Shown here one piece after another: positions 12,129 to 22,936 of a DNA stretch of 64,000 bases. Every line of letters starts with the position of its first letter. Positions within the stretch are counted from its first letter, which is position 1. Position numbers and translations under genes: made by a program. A model generated the notes under the pieces. That model did no database searches, had not been told where the DNA came from, and saw only the letters and a program-made list of their open reading frames with translations. The stretch covers positions 80,891,978-80,955,977 of the forward strand of contig CM019713.1 in NCBI GenBank assembly GCA_009760885.1. Direction: 5' to 3'. This DNA is from Achatina immaculata. Lineage: Eukaryota; Mollusca; Gastropoda; Stylommatophora; Achatinidae.

Positions 12129-13515
12129 GTAGATGATATATGAGGTTCTCAAAGTATGACAGTATGATGATATGTGAGGTTCTCAAAGTATGACAGTATG
12201 ATGATATGTGAGGTTCTCAAAGTATGACATTATGATGATATGTGAGGTTCTCAAAGTATGACAGTATGATGATGTGAGGTTCTCAAAGTATGACATTATG
12301 ATGATATGTGAGGTTCTCAAAGTATGACAGTATGATATATGAGGTTCTCAAAGTATGACAGTATGATGATATGTGAGGTTCTCAAAGTATGACATTATGA
12401 TGATATGTGAGGTTCTCAAAGTATGACAGTATGATGATATGTGAGGTTCTCAAAGTATGACATTATGATGATATATGAGGTTCTCAAAGTATGACAGTAT
12501 GATGATATGTGAGGTTCTCAAAGTATGACATTATGATGATATGTGAGGTTCTCAAAGTATGACAGTATGATGATATGTGAGGTTCTCAAAGTATGACATT
12601 ATGATGATATGTGAGGTTCTCAAAGTATGACATTATGATGATATGTGAGGTTCTCAAAGTATGACAGTATGATGATATATGAGGTTCTCAAAGTATGACA
12701 GTATGATGATATGTGAGGTTCTCAAAGTATGACATTATGATATGTGAGGTTCTCAAAGTATGACATTATGATGATATGTGAGGTTCTCAAAGTATGACAT
12801 TATGATGATATGTGAGGTTCTCAAAGTATGACATTATGATGATATGTGAGGTTCTCAAAGTATGACATTATGATGATATGTGAGGTTCTCAAAGTATGAC
12901 AGTATGATGATATGTGAGGTTCTCAAAGTATGACATTATGATGATATGTGAGGTTCTCAAAGTATGACAGTATGATGATATGTGAGGTTCTCAAAGTATG
13001 ACATTATGATGATATGTGAGGTTCTCAAAGTATGACATTATGATGATATGTGAGGTTCTCAAAGCATGACAGTATGATGATATGTGAGGTTCTCAAAGTA
13101 TGACATTATGATGATATGTGAGGTTCTCAAAGTATGACAGTATGATGATATGTGAGGTTCTCAAAGTATGACATTATGATGATATGTGAGGTTCTCAAAG
13201 TATGACATTATGATGATATGTGAGGTTCTCAAAGTATGACATTATGATGATATGTGAGGTTCTCAAAGTATGACAGTATGATGATATGTGAGGTTCTCAA
13301 AGTATGACATTATGATGATATGTGAGGTTCTCAAAGTATGACAGTATGATGATATGTGAGGTTCTCAAAGTATGACAGTATGATGATATGTGAGGTTCTC
13401 AAAGTATGACAGTATGATGATATGTGAGGTTCTCAAAGTATGACAGCATGATGATATGTGAGGTTCTCAAAGTATGACAGTATGATGATATGTGAGGTTC
13501 TCAAAGTATGACATT
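12129..13515. repeat. 34-bp minisatellite, ~41 copies
   Basis: Unit GATGATATGTGAGGTTCTCA then AAGTATGACA(G/T)TAT. The array is very homogeneous. The main polymorphism is G or T after ACA; a few units lack four bases (for example near 12270 and 12735). It reads through with stops in most frames, so it is not coding. Confidence 0.97.
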
Positions 13516-13785
13516 GTGGTGTTTGTTAAAATTATCTCAGCCGAGGTGGCATGTGAAGACAGTGATGGTTGTCTTCATTAGACAAACTTGGGGGTCAGAG
13601 GGACAACTTAGAGAGTCCTGTACTAGTTTGCCATGTCTGAAATATGTTTACCGCTTCAAGAGAGGATTGATGATTAGCATTCTGCAACCTGACCATTGAT
13701 CATTTTAATCATATTTATGATGTAACTCTGCTGCTGGTCATGATTATGTACATGTCTTTTTTCTGAACTTTTTTTCAGATGTTGT
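13516..13785. other. Unassigned sequence
   Basis: No element or gene recognised between the array and the Penelope-like fragment. Confidence 0.5.
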
Positions 13786-14870
13786 CCCATCCGACAGAGT
13801 TAAATTAGAGCTTCTTTTTCACCCGCATGGTCAGATGGTTAAAAGAAATTCCTTATCGCCATCTGCCACTAATCTAACTCGACCCCGACACTCGCGACAT
13901 CTTCTCTGATCTATCCTTATTAGCATACAAACGGGAACCAAATATTAAGGACAATCCCGTCCATAGCCTCTTCAAGCGGAACCTTGCATATATTTGCACT
14001 AGAAAATGTAACCGCCCTCGCTGTGTTACCTGCCTTGTAGTCTGAGAAACGAAAACGACACCCCTCCTAAAACTATCCTCACTCTCCATGAAGGATTCAC
14101 ATGCGAGTCCCATAACGTATGCCAATTTATGGAAAAGATGTATTGGTGAAACTAGCCTCAGATTAGGGGACCGCATACATAAACATCAGCATGCTTCGAA
14201 ACCAGTCCCTAATCATTTCAATGGCTCAACCACAGAGGCAAATCTGATCAAACAATGTCACGTTGATGACAGATGCCGCCTAGGACTTGAGAACACCTAC
14301 ATTCAGGAATAAGGGACACCGGAACCACACTGTTTGAACTCGTTATTCAGCTACACCTAGCATTCCCCTCTTTCACTATCAGAATCCCTCTGCACTAAGT
14401 TCCACTCCTTTCTCACTTGTAACACTTAGTTCAGAACCTCATCACAGCATCATATTACAACCCCTCTACCCTAACTATAACACCTATTCCGCGTTACCCG
14501 TCTAGATTATTATTATATCACTATCTCCTACCTTATCACGCCCCCTTTCTTATTTGCGACCCACCTACCACACACACCACAAATCTCCATTTAAACATTC
14601 TCTACACTTCACCATGCGCATTTCTGAACACGTTCTCTTACAAGCCACAGCTTCTTACAAGTCACAGCTAAGTGCTGCGTTCATTTTATTTTATTGTATT
14701 CTTTTTTATCCATTCATATTTTTTACACAGCATTCACACAGTCAGTTTCTGCTCTCTTTGTCCTGTGTGTTTTCTTTTTATGATTAAGACTCACGCCGAA
14801 ACGTCACAACTGTGTACTCGTTAATTAATCTCGCTGTTCCTACTTTTTTCCTAGTTTATACAGTAAGTCT
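13786..14870 (+). mobile_element. Penelope-like element, 3' part with GIY-YIG endonuclease
   Basis: From about 13917 the frame gives LLAYKREPNIKDNPVHSLF and then CNRPRCVTCL, the Cys-bearing linker between reverse transcriptase and endonuclease in Penelope-like elements. After a frameshift, 14088-14312 encodes FTCES, CIGETSLRLGDRIHKH and NHFNGS, the GIY-YIG core with its Arg and His positions. The RT domain itself is missing (5' truncation). The 3' non-coding part carries CTCACGCCGAAACGTCA near 14788 and ends near CCTAGTTTATACAG. A related CTCACGCCGAAAtaTCA motif occurs in the fold-back element at 56739-57599. Confidence 0.8.
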
Positions 14871-15214
14871 GACCTACAACACATCTCAGCCGAACATGAA
14901 TGAAGTAACTGCAGCGAGGCTCACCAAAATCTCACTAAAGTACACAAACCATTTACAAGAAAATGCCGAAAAAGACCGGAGGGAAAAACACAAGTAGAAG
15001 TAAATGAACGTATTAATAAACGCACAACTCCTAAAGATATAATCTTATATACGGATAGATCTATGAGCAGGAGAACTAGAAGTCGGGTTTGACCTTTATT
15101 TCCATCCCCATACTTGCGAATGTACACGTGTAAATAACTGATAAATCGCGCATCAACAAACATCACATGGATACACTGTCCATGAGTCGACGGAAACGAC
15201 AAGGCTGATCAACA
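14871..15214. other. Unassigned sequence
   Basis: Short open frames only. No family recognised. Confidence 0.5.
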
Positions 15215-15550
15215 ATGAATGAATGAATGATCTTTATTTATTATAAAAGGTTGAAGAATTTGGCGCCCAGGCCCATCTTACATTCTGCCTTTATCACTCC
15301 ATCTTTCATTCTTCCCACACACTTGATTTAATAAGGTATACAAATTACATGAAGACATATTAAAATATGGGAAGAAAAATAGGAGCAAGGACGAGATCTG
15401 AGGGCACAATCAAAATGAACAAATTGGAGATCTACAAATCCATCAAACAACAACTCAAGGAACAACTAAAACCCCAACTAAATGCTAGATTACCTGCAAC
15501 ACACAACCAACACAGCATTTGAACCATTTCTCTCAGCTCATCCCCTCCTC
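15215..15550 (-). mobile_element. Possible LINE 3' end on minus strand
   Basis: Begins with AATGAATGAATGA, which read on the minus strand is a CATT tail of the kind ending other LINEs here, followed by a CTTTATTTATTATAAAAGG block and a GGCGCCCAGGCCCA segment that looks like a LINE 3' untranslated region. No coding sequence was seen, so the family is unknown. Confidence 0.35.
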
Positions 15551-15960
15551 CAGTTTATAGCTTGATATAAGCTATATTGCACAACGGTGGAACTATAGTT
15601 CATATAAAGAACAACAGCAAAAAATATAGTTCATACAAAAGAGAAACATACGAGCATATTTCATACAAAGGAGAACCGTATAAACATAGCTCACGCTAAC
15701 ACCAAAGAGATCATTATGAATATAATTCACACAAATCACGAACGGTATGAAGATAATTCACTTAATGAATAACAGCATGAATATAATTCACAGCAAGCAC
15801 ATTGTTATATGTACAGCACACACGGAACGGTTGTACTCACGTCAGTAGATTCAGACAGCGAGTGAGGAAATCTTCAGAGACTGTACAGAGACTATTGGTA
15901 ACAGCCTCTCTATTTATAGAAATAAAAGAAACTAATCAAACTACCATCTGTTGACTGGCT
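15551..15960. repeat. Degenerate ~45-bp repeats
   Basis: Recurring ATAGTTCATA(C/T)AAA and GAGAAC(C/A) blocks from about 15590 to 15830, roughly six decayed units. Confidence 0.5.
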
Positions 15961-16469
15961 TATTTGGCTCAGAACAACTCAAACTTCTTGTTCAGCTGGT
16001 CATACTTGGCTAAAAAAAACACATATATTTGTTTTATATCATAACAAACAAAACTTTTTTTAGCTGGTTAATGTTTGTGTGACTCACTACATCACATCCT
16101 GCAGAATAACACAAAGATGCAAATAACATCCACTTTCCAGAGGCATAACTAGGCAGAGACAGGTGGGCCACCATGTGGATGTACAATCTGAAGACGACAG
16201 TAATTTCCATGTGAAAATACTCCATATCTGCTTTACATGAAATGCAACTATTCTATTTCAGAAGGCGTTAGTTTATAATTCCACTTAAGCGCAATCAATC
16301 CTAGTTACTGCTTTGGTTTGGACAATATGAGGTGGTATCTGAAAGTTCTCTGGTTGTACTAGCCGTGACTGTACCGTTCGACAAATACGATATGGATATT
16401 GATCATTACTCTCAAGGCTGCTTTGACAGTCTGTCACATGACATCTAAATAGGTCAGTCATTTCCACAT

Positions 16470-16725
16470 CCCTTACGGAGCTGTGCCTCCCTAACAGCTC
16501 TCCTGTAGGCCTCTCGGTTCTAAGCAAAATACCCTGCTGCTGATGCATCCATTCGCAGATCATTAATGACGTTTTGCAGCCATCTTCACCTTGGTCTTCC
16601 TCTCTTTCTCTTTCCTATTATATGCCATTCCAAAACTGTCTTCTCTAAATTCTCATGACGTTTAATATGCCCAAAGTATGTAAGTTTTCTCTGTTTAATT
16701 CTTAATGGCGTGTTTAATTCTGTTT
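16470..16725 (-). mobile_element. LINE A 3' fragment
   Basis: Reverse complement of the LINE A C-terminal coding end. It shares the GAGGCCTACAGGAG and ATGGATGCATCAGCAGCAG-type segments, the RPR basic stretch and the YFGHI region with the copies at 1, 22937, 37139 and 41847. It lacks the AATG tail and any catalytic domain. Confidence 0.85.
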
Positions 16726-16972
16726 CTAATGGGTACATGTGCTAAATTTCTGCTGGAGGTTTAGTGAGCCTGTGTCAGGACCGCTCTGATATCTTTACGG
16801 CGGCTGACAAACTCAAGCAACGTGTCTGCATCACATTCTGTCTGAGAATCGGCAAATCTGATACCGAGACCCTCAGAATACTTCTTCAGGCATCCGGCTA
16901 ACATTGTTTAAGCCAAACACAGGTTTCAGAATGTCACCTGCTTTTCAAGGATGGTTAGATATCAATTGAAGA

Positions 16973-17345
16973 TGAAATATAAACATAGAAACCCTAGATA
17001 AAATATAAACGTAGAAATCGTATATGAAATATAAACATAGAAACCCTAGATAAAATATAAAAATAGAAACGGTATATTAAATATAAACATAGAAACTGTA
17101 TATGAAATATAAACATAGAAACCCTAGATAAAATACAAACATAGAAACCGCATATGAAATATAAACATAGAAACCCTAGATAAAATATAAGCATAGAAAC
17201 CGCATATGAAATATAAACATAGAAAACTTAGATGAAATATAAACGTAGAAATCCTTGATGAAATATAAATATAGAAACCCTAGATAAAATGTAAACATAG
17301 AAATCCTAGATGAAATATAAACATAGAAACCCTAGATGTAATATT
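16973..17345. repeat. 26-bp minisatellite, ~14 copies
   Basis: Unit ATGAAATATAAACATAGAAA plus CCCTAG. A 52-bp alternation (CCTAGAT versus CGTATAT endings) suggests a dimeric higher-order unit. Confidence 0.95.
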
Positions 17346-17439
17346 ACTGGAATCGCACACGGTTTTAGGCGACATTCAAGACAAGGACTTCCGTGGTGCT
17401 TTTGATGGATGGAAGAGATGCTAGGATTGCTGTGTACGT

Positions 17440-17790
17440 TCAAAGGTCTGTTTCTAAGGAGATGTTTACCAACTTTAAATAAGGTAAACCAAGAGGTCTA
17501 TTTCTAAGGAGATGTTGACCAACTTTAAATAATCTAAACAAAGAGGTCTGTTTCTAAGGAAATGTTGACCAACTTTAAATAAGGTAAACCAAGAGGTCTA
17601 TTTCTAAGGAAATGTTGACCAACTTTAAATTAAACCAAGAGGTCTATTTCTAAGGAGATGTTGACCAACTTTAAATAAGGTAAACCAAGAGGTCTATTTC
17701 TAAGGAGATGTTGACCAACTTTAAATAAGGTAAACCAAGAGGTCTCTTTCTAAGGAGATGTTGACCAACTTTAAATAAGGTAAGCCTGCA
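17440..17790. repeat. 50-bp minisatellite, ~7 copies
   Basis: Unit contains AGGTCTATTTCTAAGGAGAT and GTTGACCAACTTTAAATAAG. One copy is shortened near 17630. Confidence 0.95.
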
Positions 17791-18479
17791 GTTCTTTTAG
17801 AGCGCGTCTGAGAAATTTATGACATCAGCTCATAGGCTTTCTTTGTGAAACTACTTCTCAGTTCCAAGATTCTTGCCTCGGACATCAATATTTATTGTCC
17901 GGACATAATGTGCAGTATTTCTGAGATCTTGCTTTGCACACCAAAATTTGTCTTGTAGGGCGACAATCCTGCGGTGTCTTTGCGGTTTTTTTTCTGGACG
18001 CGAGAGTTGCAGCATCAGATTGTTAGATTGTTGGTTGTGCTGGCTAGTCCATTGCTTTCTTGTACTGGTGCTGATTTTAGTTTTGACTTAACTGTTGGAG
18101 ACAATTTGTTGACATGGTTGTCTGCTACCAGATTAGGCACGTCTGTCAGCTTATTCCTTTCTCAACAGATCCCATTGTGATAGGGTGCACTGGACTATAT
18201 CCGCCTTTTCCATTGACAGTGTGCATAGCATTTGCATTGTGTCTCTTTCTAGGCATTCTTCAGGCAATACCAGACTTTGTCTGACAGACTTGCTGTTAGT
18301 AAGGAAGACGATGTACCTCCAAGTCTGAGATGTGGCGCTAACTAGTCAGACAGCTTCTAGGAGTGTTATAGTATTGAAGGGATAGAGTCGTAGGGGTAGC
18401 AGGACAGACAAGTTAGGAAAAGGAAATGAATGTTATGTGTTGTATTTTGTTAATGTCACAATTGTTCTGTTTTCATGCC
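17791..18479. other. Unassigned sequence, possibly LINE 3' flank
   Basis: No motif recognised. It lies directly downstream, on the minus strand, of the RNase H relic and may be that element's 3' region. Confidence 0.4.
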
Positions 18480-18960
18480 TTCTTTAGCAACTTTGTCAAC
18501 ATCATTTCCTCCGACATCAAAATTTTCAGGATTTTACTATAATCTCAGTTTGTTGATATGGAACAGCTGGTTCCGTTGTTCGGTCACTTTCTTAGTCAGC
18601 TTGTCTCTTGGTCCATCATGGATAGTTTGAAGAATTGATCTGCAGTCACATAGGAAGACCATGTTTGTGTTCTTGAGTCTTTGTTCCTGCATTGCCTTTA
18701 TGGATTCTAGTATGGCTTTTGATTGTGCTCTATAGTTTGTTGATGTTTCTCAGGCGCCAAATGATTTATCTTTTCTTGTAACATTCTGCATTAGTTTTAG
18801 GAATTCTCCTCCTTCATTTATATCTGTCCCTTTTTTATGATCTGTCAATAAAGACAAATGTTCATTGTGGTATGGGATAGAGGTACTTGGGAGATCTAGT
18901 AATAAAATATTAGAAAGCAACAAATTATAGAACTTTGCGTTATAATTAACATTTACCTGA
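18480..18960 (-). pseudogene. RNase H domain relic of a non-LTR retrotransposon
   Basis: On the minus strand the frame reads TNYRAQSKAILESIKAMQ, then MVFLCDCRSILQTIHDG, then after a break DVGGNDVDKVAKEG. These correspond to the NxRAE helix, the TDSxSxLxAL strand and the GNExADxLAK end of RNase H domains carried by some non-LTR elements. The family's catalytic Asp in the second block is present (CDCRS). Stops split the pieces, and no reverse transcriptase was found beside it. Confidence 0.6.
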
Positions 18961-19034
18961 ATAAATTGACCACAGAATATTCTACTCAATATTGTTCAGA
19001 TTGCAACTTACGACGATGTCAGTGTCAGATAAAG

Positions 19035-19305
19035 TGTAACACTTATCCCTCGTATTCTGAGATAAAGTCTGACACTTATCCCTCGTATTCTGAGATAAAG
19101 TCTGACACTTATCCCTCGTATTCTGAGATAAAGTCTGACACTTATCCCTCGTATTCTGAGATAAAGTCTGACACTTATCCCTCGTATTCTGAGATAAAGT
19201 CTGACACTTATCCCTCGTATTCTGAGATAAAGTCTGACACTTATCCCTCGTATTCTGAGATAAAGTCTGACACTTATCCCTCGTATTCTGAGATAAAATG
19301 CTGAC
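19035..19305. repeat. 33-bp minisatellite, 8 copies
   Basis: Unit GTCTGACACTTATCCCTCGT plus ATTCTGAGATAAA, with copies essentially identical. Because 33 is divisible by 3, three overlapping frames stay open on both strands (the plus-strand frame repeats DTYPSYSEIKS). I regard these as artefacts. Confidence 0.97.
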
Positions 19306-19639
19306 ATGTTCATAAAACCGTTTAGTTAGTCTCCATGTTCTGAGATTAAAATGCGAAGTTAAGACCATTCTAATGAGAAAAACACAATGGATAAGGCAAA
19401 GAGTAGAACAAAAATATAAAATGGTCGGATAAAAGACCGGATATGATGGGGGGAAAGCATTGAAAGAAACTGTTACCACTTCGCACTATTAAATGTAAAT
19501 GTATTGTATAGGTTAGTAAACAACGTATGACTGCCCTACTACCCACAAAGAATGGAACAGTTGACAACGCGTGTTTTCCTCTCTACCTGCAGTCAGCAGC
19601 ACAGTTTAAAATACATGGTTTATATGTGAAACACAGAGA

Positions 19640-19800
19640 ACATTATCATGGAGAATGGGTGGTATACCTACTACCCACAGAAATTGTGGCAGAGAACAAT
19701 GGGTGGTTTAGCTACTACTACCCAGGGAAAATGTGACAGTGAACAATGGGTGGTTTACCTACTACTCGCAGAGACTGTGGAGAAAGGGTGGTTACATTAC
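19640..19800. repeat. Short ~50-bp repeat, ~3 copies
   Basis: GAACAATGGGTGGTTTA and CTACTAC..(C/G)CAG blocks recur with substitutions. Confidence 0.7.
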
Positions 19801-20389
19801 TACTCCCATTTTTACCATTACCATAACAGAACAAGCGAACCTTTGTCTCACTGGACACGCTGCTGTAGTACACAACATCCTGTTACTAGATGGCCCTAGG
19901 TGAGAGTAGAAGAGTGTTTTGATTGATACTCCTACAGAAAGATCCACCTCTGACATTACAGTCTCGTTCACAACCAAATCGATAAAGCTGACCATATATT
20001 TCATGTATACATTTCAGGTAATGATACCTTGCCCCTTTCCCCCAAGATATAGCCGAACTTAACAGAGACAAGATATTTCTGTACACAATGTCATAACAAC
20101 AAAAATAATTTCCTATATGAGTAGATGTGTCTTATGTCAAATCGCTACTGACGTGACCTGAAGTTTCTGTTTCAGGAGAATGGTTCTCAAGATATCATTA
20201 TCGTGCTCTCAGTGTTTATACAACTTAATACACACAAATCTGCGCCTTCAGTAGAGATTTCAGAAATGATTTTGGGCACAGGATGGAGGTAAGGCTCTGG
20301 GTTATGACTCCTAGAATTGTTGTGCTACAGTAAGGCGCCTGATATGTATCACTATTATCACTAGATCTTTTAATTACAATACGTTATGT

Positions 20390-20700
20390 TTTCTCTCTAT
20401 CTCCCGTCCATCTCTTTGTGTTGTCCATCTGTCTCCTTTTGTTTTCTACTTGTCTTCTGCATGTTGCCTTGTGTTTTCTATCTGTTTCCTTTCTGTTTCA
20501 TGGCGTTGTTTCCCTGTCTTTTTGAGTTTGCTGCCTATCTCATTTTGCTTTTCACCAGTCTCCTGTATCCATATGTTGCCTACCTGTCTCTTTATGTTTT
20601 TACATGTCTCCTGTCTGCTCTTTACGTTGTCCATCTAGTTTCTGATTTCCATCTGACTCATGTCTGTATCCTTATGTATTCCATTTTTCTCCACTGATGT
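20390..20700. repeat. Pyrimidine-rich degenerate repeat
   Basis: Repeated TCTGTCTCCTTTTG/TGTTTTCTA words with strong C/T bias on the plus strand. Period is about 30-35 and poorly kept. Confidence 0.5.
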
Positions 20701-20924
20701 CGTTTTCTTACTTTTAGCACTTTTCCACGTTTTATAGTTTTTTTTAAACATAATCCTAACACCTAACAGCGTCAAAAACACTTCATCTCACTAGTTATAG
20801 ATGTTTGAAACTCGATGTTAGTTGCTCAAGTTTCTCTATTTTTCACTGTTCAGTTCCAGGAATGCGAATCATAATTTAGACATCCATGCCGAGGGCGGTA
20901 AAGTTGTTTTGTTGACGTTTGCCA

Positions 20925-21670
20925 TTTTTAATCAGTGTTGAAACTTCTACAGGCGACGATGAATCAGTTTGGAAACTTATAAAGGCTACGAGGATTCAGT
21001 GTGGAAACTTATACAGGTGACGAGGAATCAGTGTGGAAACTTCTACAGGCTACGAGGAATCAGTGCGGAAACTTATACAGGCTACGATGAATCAGTGTTG
21101 AAACTTCTACAGGCGACGATGAATCAGTTTGGAAACTTATACAGGTGACGAAGAATCAGTGTGGAAACTTATACAGGTGATGAGGAATCAGTGTGGAAAT
21201 TTATACAAGTGACGAGGAATCAGTGTGGAAACTTACACAGGTGATGAGGAATCAGTGTGGAAACTTATACAGGTGATGAGGAACCAGTGTGGAAACTTAT
21301 ACAGGTGACGAGGAATCAGTGTGGAAACTTATACAAGGGATGGGGAATCAGTGTGGAAACTTATACAGGTGATGAGGAATCAGTGTGGAAACTTATACAG
21401 GTGATGAGGAATCAGTGTGGAAACTTATACAGATGATGAGGAATCAGTGTGAAAACTTATACAGGTGATGAGGAATCAGTGTGGAAACTTATGCAGGTGA
21501 CGAGGAATCAGTGTGGAAACTTATACAGGTGACGAGGAATCAGTGTGGAAACTTATGCAGGTGATGAGGAACCAGTGTGGAAACTTATACAGGTGACGAG
21601 GAACCAGTGTGGAAACTTATACAGGTGACGAGGAATCAGTGTGGAAACTTATACAGGTGACGAGAAATCA
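20925..21670. repeat. 32-bp minisatellite, ~23 copies
   Basis: Unit GAATCAGTGTGGAAACTTAT plus ACAGGTGACGAG. Copies differ at a few positions (GACG/GATG, ATAC/ATGC). Confidence 0.95.
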
Positions 21671-21869
21671 CTGTGGAATATGCACAGCGCACAACGTTCA
21701 GTTTTACCTGCACTTACACCATGTTAAGTATGGTATTTACGAGGAGTAATTGATAAGTTCTCTGCACAAGGTACACATACTTGAAATACACAGTTGATTT
21801 TAGGTGTATTTGTAGAGCAGGTTAACGTAAGATTAAATACCAAGTTTCAAGAAATTAACTGCAAGCAAT

Positions 21870-22936
21870 TTTTTTACAGGCTAATGAAGTGGTAAGGGTT
21901 GTCAGAAATTGAGAAAATGGGTACAATTTCCCATCGAGCTATCTCTGCATCAAGGGCGTATCATCGAAAGAGAATCATGAGGATATGGTAAAGACTCTAG
22001 GAAAGAGTGCCCCTTCTTACAGCACAGTGAAGAAATGGGCAGCTCATTTCCTACATGGAAGGGAGAGTCTGGAAGATGATCCATGTCCAGGAAGACCAAG
22101 AACGGTAACCATCGATGAAACTACCGGCAGAATCCGTGACATGGTAATAGAGGATCGACGACCACCTGAGCGGTACATTGCTACTGAGTTGGGCATATCC
22201 CAAGAACGTGTTCATGCCATTATTCACAATGATCTTCAAATGACAAAGGTCTCTGCTTGATGGGTCCAGAAACTTCTTGGAGCTGATCACAAACGACAGC
22301 ATCTCAACATGTCAAGAGACAACCTTGGCCATTTTTCTGCAGATCCTATAAAGTTTCTCCAGCAATTTGTGACTATGGATTAGACTTGGGTTCATAATTT
22401 TCAACCAGAAACCAAAGAACAGTCAAAGCAGTGGAAACATCATGGATCCCCACTTTCAAAGAAAGCAAGGATGGTTCTATCTGCAGGCAGATGGCTTCCA
22501 TCTTTTGGGATTCAGAAGGTGTGGTAATGGTTGACTACCTTAAAAAGGGCAGAACGGTCACCTGGGCCAATTACGCTAATCTTGTGAAGCAACTGTGGGT
22601 CAAACTGAAGGAAAAGTGTAGAGGGAAATTGACGAGAGGAGTCATCTTTCAGCAAGACAATGCTCCAGTTCACAAGTCAGCAGTGGCAATGGCAACCACT
22701 CATGAACGCGACTTCCAGCTTCTTGAACATCCTCTTTATTCCTCAGATTTGGCCCATTCGGACTATTATCTGTTTACCAAACTCAAAAAAAGAGCTAAGT
22801 GGTCGCAAATGTGCTTCAGATGATGTCATTCAAGCTGTAGACCACTTTCTACTGGCAAAAGATGCTGACTTTTACACAGAAGAGATCCGTATGCTCCAGG
22901 ATTGCTGGACTAAGTGCTTAATCATGCAATGGGGAC
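21870..22936 (+). pseudogene. mariner transposase pseudogene (DD34D type)
   Basis: Nearly the whole coding region survives in pieces. 21985-22260 gives the helix-turn-helix half (SAPSYSTVKKWAAHF, GRPRTVTIDETT). A TGA at 22258-22260 replaces the codon expected before WVQK. 22261-22430 gives MSRDNL and the first catalytic Asp in TMD followed by a TAG, then TWVHNFQPETK. 22431-22823 gives ASIFWDSEGV, the second Asp in QQDNAPVHKS and the third in AHSDYYLF. A final frame to about 22915 gives KKELSGRK and WTKC. All three acidic residues remain, so the damage is stops and frameshifts. The 3' end is cut by the LINE A tail at 22937. Confidence 0.88.

Noticed and set aside
12129..13515. Regular 34-bp direct repeats resembling a CRISPR array
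   Set aside because: Units are contiguous with no unique spacers, no cas genes are present, and the context is eukaryotic. It is a minisatellite.
18966..19479. Open frames of 101-165 codons on both strands
   Set aside because: The 33-bp period keeps any stop-free unit open in several frames at once. No codon bias or start context supports coding.
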